Shown here piece by piece: positions 5,391 through 9,279 of a DNA stretch of 9,279 nucleotides. Each line of letters opens with the position of its first letter. The stretch's first letter is position 1. The notes under the pieces were generated by a model. The model made no database searches. It was not told the origin of the DNA and saw nothing but the letters and a program-made list of their open reading frames with translations. The stretch covers positions 1-9,279 of the forward strand of contig JAQVEY010000067.1 of NCBI GenBank assembly GCA_028697515.1, given 5' to 3'. A program made the translations under genes and the position numbers. The stretch comes from Bacteroidales bacterium. GTDB taxonomy: Bacteria > Bacteroidota > Bacteroidia > Bacteroidales > ML635J-15.

Positions 5391-7409
5391 ATGTTAAAAG
5401 TCTTTAAAATATCATTTTTCCTCTTATTAATGCCTTGCATTGTATTTTCTCAATCTACCATACAATTTTGCAATGAGATAAATAATAAGAAAACCGAAAA
5501 GAGTTTTAATAAGGCTATCGATCTTTTTATGGCTAATCAATTAGATGAAGCAGAAGTTATTTTGGCAAAACTTGTTGATGAAGAGCCGCAATTTACAGAG
5601 GCATGGGCAATTATTGCAGAAATTAATTATTCAAGATATCAATCAGCAATAAATTCTAAGGCTAAAAATATAAGTTTTAACAATTATATAAAATGTCTTG
5701 AAAAAATTGTTGAAACTTGTCCTCGCTATAATGATTATTCTGTAAATTACACATTAGGTAAAATATATTTTGAGAGTGAAGATTTTGAAAAATCCAAAAA
5801 GTACATGAATCAATTTGTTTCGAATACTTCAAAAAGAGATGCAAATTATTCTGACGGTCATAGCACTATTAAATATATTGATGAATATCAGCAAATCATT
5901 TTAAACCCAGTACCATTTATACCAATTATTGTTGAAGGTGTTTCAACTATTAATGATGATTATCTTCCAATAATTTCGCCTGATGGAAGTCTTGCTTTCT
6001 TCACTCATGCTTATATGAAAAAAGATATTAATTCAATTTATGGAGAAAAATTTACTGAAGAATTTACTGTAGCAAGAGCTATGGATGAAAGTGTAACAAA
6101 ATTTTCAAATGGAGAACCTCTTCCCTATCCTTTCAATACTGGTAAAAATCAAGGAGCTTCATCAATAACAATAGATAATAGCATTCTATATATTACTATC
6201 TGCGAGTTTGTTAGCCGTGATTATGACAATTGCGATATCTATTATTCTGTAAGAAAGAATAATGGATGGTCAGACTTAGTAAATATGGGTCCACATATTA
6301 ACGGAATATACACTTGGGAAAGCCAGCCTTCAATATCATCAGACGGCAACACACTTTATTTTGCTAGTATTAGACCCGATAATATAGGTTTTGATCCCAA
6401 CTATCCTACATGTGACATCTGGTATTCGACAAAAAATGAAGATGGCACATGGACAAAAGCTCAAAATTTAGGGAGTACAATAAATTCCTCAGGAAATGAA
6501 AAATCTCCATTTATTCACTCAGATAGTCAAACACTATATTTCTCATCAGACGGACATAAAGGCGTAGGCGGATTTGACATTTTTTTCACCAAGTTCAGAG
6601 ATAACAAATGGACAACACCAATAAATATCGGCTATCCAATAAATACAAAAAATAATGATCTTGGTTTTGTAGTAAATACTCAAGGCACCAAGGCTTATTT
6701 TGCCAGCAATAAATTTGACGGAATGGGAGGCTGGGATATCTATTCGTTTGATTTGTACCCTGAAGCAAGACCTGAAAAAGTATTTGTAGTCAAAGGTAAG
6801 TTGATTGATGACAACGGAAGTGCAATAACAGAAGCTAAACTCGAAGTAAAAAACATAAGAACCGAAGAAATATCAAAAGGAGTTGTTGATTCAGAAACAG
6901 GTCATTATGCAGTAGCAGTAACAACAGAAAAGAACACTCATGATGATTTTTTAATGGTTGTAAAAAAAGAAGACTATAGTTACACTTCTGCTTTAATCGA
7001 AACAACAGATTCAACATTTGTTAAACCTGTAGAGATTAGTTTTGAAGTTAAACCTATTGAAAAAGGAAAAGCTGTTGAACTAAGAGACATTTACTATGCT
7101 ACAGCATCTTATGAAATTGATAAAAAAAGTCTTGCAGTTTTAGATGGTTTTATTGAATTTCTAATAGAAAATCCCAGTATTCAAATCGAAATACGTGGCC
7201 ATACTGATAATACAGGCAGCCAGCAAATAAATATGACATTATCCACTAACAGAGCCAAAGCTGTTTACGACTATCTTATACAAAAAGGGGTGAGCAAAAC
7301 CCGATTAAGATATCAGGGTTTCGGACCTAATAAACCTATCGCGTCAAACGATACTGAAGCAGGAAGGTCAAAAAACAGAAGAACAGAGTTTTATATTTTG
7401 TCAAAATAA
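5391..7409 (+). CDS. TPR / PD40 propeller / regulatory-like / OmpA envelope protein (PorE-like architecture)
   Basis: The predicted protein has 672 residues. Residues 1-21 are a signal peptide ending VFSQ. Residues 35-145 look like TPR-type helical repeats (KAIDLFMANQLDEAEVILAKLV; LGKIYFESEDFEKSKKYM). Residues 185-455 contain PD40/WD40-like propeller blades with repeated 'P-x-I-S-x-D-G-x-x-L-x-F' and 'GGFDIF' / 'GGWDIY' signatures, at about 191-204, 313-325, 373-398 and 424-453. Residues 464-550 resemble a carboxypeptidase-regulatory-like beta sandwich. Residues 563-672 are an OmpA domain with GHTDNTG (603-609), LSTNRAKAVYDYL (617-629) and GFGPNKPIASND (643-654). Asp606 and Arg621 sit where OmpA proteins bind peptidoglycan diaminopimelate. 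The same domain order is known for PorE, which anchors the type IX secretion machine to peptidoglycan, but Bacteroidota carry many paralogues and no other T9SS gene is present here. Unlike PorE, no proper lipobox is seen (LMPC at 13-16 is atypical), so it is probably a periplasmic peptidoglycan-bound protein. Confidence 0.92.
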   Translation: MLKVFKISFFLLLMPCIVFSQSTIQFCNEINNKKTEKSFNKAIDLFMANQLDEAEVILAKLVDEEPQFTEAWAIIAEINYSRYQSAINSKAKNISFNNYIKCLEKIVETCPRYNDYSVNYTLGKIYFESEDFEKSKKYMNQFVSNTSKRDANYSDGHSTIKYIDEYQQIILNPVPFIPIIVEGVSTINDDYLPIISPDGSLAFFTHAYMKKDINSIYGEKFTEEFTVARAMDESVTKFSNGEPLPYPFNTGKNQGASSITIDNSILYITICEFVSRDYDNCDIYYSVRKNNGWSDLVNMGPHINGIYTWESQPSISSDGNTLYFASIRPDNIGFDPNYPTCDIWYSTKNEDGTWTKAQNLGSTINSSGNEKSPFIHSDSQTLYFSSDGHKGVGGFDIFFTKFRDNKWTTPINIGYPINTKNNDLGFVVNTQGTKAYFASNKFDGMGGWDIYSFDLYPEARPEKVFVVKGKLIDDNGSAITEAKLEVKNIRTEEISKGVVDSETGHYAVAVTTEKNTHDDFLMVVKKEDYSYTSALIETTDSTFVKPVEISFEVKPIEKGKAVELRDIYYATASYEIDKKSLAVLDGFIEFLIENPSIQIEIRGHTDNTGSQQINMTLSTNRAKAVYDYLIQKGVSKTRLRYQGFGPNKPIASNDTEAGRSKNRRTEFYILSK

Positions 7410-7441
7410 AAACCTCAGTTAAACTAATAACTGAGGTTTTT
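7408..7441. terminator. Bidirectional intrinsic terminator between convergent genes
   Basis: A perfect 14-bp stem pairs AAAAACCTCAGTTA (7408-7421) with TAACTGAGGTTTTT (7428-7441), with a 6-nt loop. It begins inside the stop codon of the OmpA-family gene and ends 27 bp before the stop of the minus-strand symporter gene. A/T tracts on both sides suit termination in both directions. Confidence 0.9.
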
Positions 7442-7468
7442 ATAAATAACTAATACAATTGTAATTCG

Positions 7469-9279
7469 TTATGAAACTCTTTCGCTTTTAGTTTTTATCG
7501 AAACTAATACTAAAGTAATAAAAGATAAAGGAATTGAAACAATCCCAGGATTATCAAGTGGGAATATAGCCGCAGTTTTTGCTAAACCATACATTTCAAA
7601 CATTGTTGGCGACAATAAGATTAAGAATATTGATGAAAATACCCCCATCATAATTGAGGCAGCTACCCCCTTACCTGTGGTCTTTTTCCAGAAAATAATC
7701 ATAATAATAGCAGGCAAATTAGCTGATGCAGCAACAGCAAAAGCTAACCCAACCAAAAATGACACATTCATTCCTTTAAAAACTATACCTAAAATGATCG
7801 CGATAATACCTACTGCAAACGCAGCAAATTTCCCAGCACGTACCTTATTCTTATCAGTCATTTGTTTATTCAGATACTTATCCATAAAATCATGAGCAAT
7901 AGCACCCGAAGAAGCAACAATAAGTCCCGAAACTGTTCCTAATACAGTTGCAAATGCAATAGCTGAAATAATAGAAAATATGCCCACTCCAAAAGATTTA
8001 GCTAATAATGGTCCAGACATATTTGAGCTTGCCATATCATTAACTCCATTAACCATAGCACCTAAACCTAAGTATAAAGTAAGAATATAGAAAAATCCAA
8101 TTGCTGCAATTGCTACAATTGTTGACTTACGAGCTGCACGCTGACTAGGTACAGTATAGTATCTTATCAACACATGAGGCAATGCAGATGTCCCCATAAA
8201 TAAAGCTAACATTAAAGACAGAAAATTGAGCTTCTCCCAGATTGTTCCTTTTGCAACTTTAAAAATCACTCCTGGTTTCATTATGTCTTTTCCAGGTACA
8301 ATCTTAGGATAATATACAGAAATCTTCTGGTCAGCAGTCTTAATGATTGATTTCTTATAGATTATGATATCACTGTCTTCTAGCTTTGTTAAAAAGTTGA
8401 ATGGATTCAAAGGTCCAGTGCTATTCACCTCTTTACCGTCCGAAACCAACTTATGAATATGTCCTACCTGATAAAATTTACGTTCGGTTTTAGGAGCTCC
8501 ATTGTATAACAGATCTCCTTCTTCTGATTCTGATATTGACAATGATTCCTCCAATAATACACTATTTCCCTCGCCTCTAGAAACCCTGTACCATCTATCA
8601 TAACCCTCAACACTAATCTTAACGAATTCATTTTTTTTGTCTAAATCAGAAATAATATCCGAGGAACACACCACTGTTTCATCATCAGGGATAATTTTTT
8701 CACCGTCAATAACAGCAGTATACTGTTTAAACTGGTGATAACCATCATAAGGCGTTGTTTCAAGACCTTTGCGTAAAATCATTATCGTAAGTATCAATGT
8801 AACGATAATTAACAATCCTCCCTTGATGAATTGCACATAAGTTGTAGAAGTCATACCAGCAGTAGCAACTATTAAGATAACTACTGATCCTACTATAACT
8901 ACACCTACCCAGTGAGGCAAACCTAACAATGGCACTACAAGATCACCTGCACCAACCATTTGTGGAATTAAATAAAACAAAGAAACAACTAAGGTCGAGA
9001 TAGCTGCTGTTAACTTAACAGGTCTTGAGTTAAATTTACTGTCCAAAGCATCAGTAAATGTGAATTTACCCATTCTTTTCAATGGTTCGGCTACAACAAA
9101 CAATGCTACTACCCAACCAGCAAGGTAACCAATAGAATATAAAAATCCATCAAAGCCAGCATAGGCAATCATACCACAAATTCCTAGGAAAGACGCTGCC
9201 GACAAATAATCTCCGGCAAACGCAATACCATTTACTCCCCAATGAATATTACCCCCAGCAGCATAATAACTGCTTGCAC
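7469..9279 (-). CDS. actP: ActP-like sodium:solute (acetate/cation) symporter, 5' end outside window
   Basis: The minus-strand frame is open from the stop at 7469-7471 to the window edge, giving 602 visible residues. TTG at 9205 is not the start: the residues before it (AAGGNIHWGVNGIAFAGDY) match the conserved N-terminal part of ActP. The fragment aligns throughout with E. coli ActP: SAASFLGICG, QMVGAGDLV, TTYVQFIKGG, DIMKPG, GTSALPHVLIRYYTV...ARKS, FATVLGTVSGLIVASSGAIAHD, and VGLAFAVAASANLPAI. It belongs to the solute:sodium symporter family (LeuT fold, inner membrane), which imports small carboxylates such as acetate with Na+. Only the first helix region is missing. A hydrophilic insertion of roughly 130-155 residues (8291-8764) splits the protein between the VQFIKGG helix and the DIMKPG segment. 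Substrate choice cannot be read from sequence alone. The bidirectional terminator at 7408-7441 lies just past the stop. Confidence 0.9.
   Translation of the reverse strand, partial: ASSYYAAGGNIHWGVNGIAFAGDYLSAASFLGICGMIAYAGFDGFLYSIGYLAGWVVALFVVAEPLKRMGKFTFTDALDSKFNSRPVKLTAAISTLVVSLFYLIPQMVGAGDLVVPLLGLPHWVGVVIVGSVVILIVATAGMTSTTYVQFIKGGLLIIVTLILTIMILRKGLETTPYDGYHQFKQYTAVIDGEKIIPDDETVVCSSDIISDLDKKNEFVKISVEGYDRWYRVSRGEGNSVLLEESLSISESEEGDLLYNGAPKTERKFYQVGHIHKLVSDGKEVNSTGPLNPFNFLTKLEDSDIIIYKKSIIKTADQKISVYYPKIVPGKDIMKPGVIFKVAKGTIWEKLNFLSLMLALFMGTSALPHVLIRYYTVPSQRAARKSTIVAIAAIGFFYILTLYLGLGAMVNGVNDMASSNMSGPLLAKSFGVGIFSIISAIAFATVLGTVSGLIVASSGAIAHDFMDKYLNKQMTDKNKVRAGKFAAFAVGIIAIILGIVFKGMNVSFLVGLAFAVAASANLPAIIMIIFWKKTTGKGVAASIMMGVFSSIFLILLSPTMFEMYGLAKTAAIFPLDNPGIVSIPLSFITLVLVSIKTKSERVS

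Noticed and set aside
6835..7017. Minus-strand frame inside the OmpA-family gene
   Set aside because: Leucine/phenylalanine-rich translation typical of the complement of a Lys/Glu-rich coding stretch.
7677..7895. Plus-strand frame inside the symporter gene
   Set aside because: Antisense shadow of well-conserved ActP helices.
9203..9205. TTG as start codon of the symporter
   Set aside because: The same frame continues to the window edge and encodes residues conserved in ActP (AGGNIHWGVNGIAFAGDY), so the gene is truncated by the window and does not start here.

Overview
The window looks like an ordinary chromosomal segment of an AT-rich member of the Bacteroidota. Three things point there: the TPR / PD40 propeller / OmpA fusion protein, the patatin fused to an Omp85-type barrel behind a '...SQ' signal peptide, and several upstream matches to the Bacteroidota -7 promoter motif TAnnTTTG with few Shine-Dalgarno sequences. 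No rRNA, tRNA, CRISPR array, transposase or integrase was recognised.

Layout. (1) Positions 1-454 hold the C-terminal end of an unidentified + strand protein. It is separated from the next gene by a strong bidirectional terminator (487-519). (2) A minus-strand gene (523-2847) encodes a secreted patatin-like esterase/phospholipase with one POTRA domain and an outer-membrane barrel. (3) Positions 2848-3746, about 900 bp, contain no convincing gene. Within them lies a block bounded by perfect 18-bp inverted repeats (2982-2999 and 3557-3574), with a GC-rich, roughly 190-bp nested fold-back at 3240-3432. This looks like a non-autonomous or decayed mobile element inserted between two divergent genes. 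(4) A + strand UbiA/MqnP-type prenyltransferase gene (3747-4613) starts at GTG just after a perfect 20-bp palindrome. It overlaps tail-to-tail by 13 bp with a minus-strand DedA/VTT membrane protein gene (4601-5230). (5) A + strand gene (5391-7409) encodes an envelope protein with TPR, PD40, carboxypeptidase-regulatory-like and OmpA domains, an architecture like PorE. A second bidirectional terminator follows (7408-7441). (6) A minus-strand acetate/cation symporter gene (ActP-like) fills 7469-9279 and runs off the window. It carries a large hydrophilic insertion not found in the E. coli protein.

The genes do not form one operon: orientation alternates and the junctions are convergent or divergent. 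The common theme is the cell envelope: two outer-membrane or periplasmic proteins, a lipid-quinone enzyme, a probable lipid-handling membrane protein and an inner-membrane transporter. I see no complete, clearly new multi-gene system. The non-coding fold-back element at 2960-3678 is the part least explained by known families.
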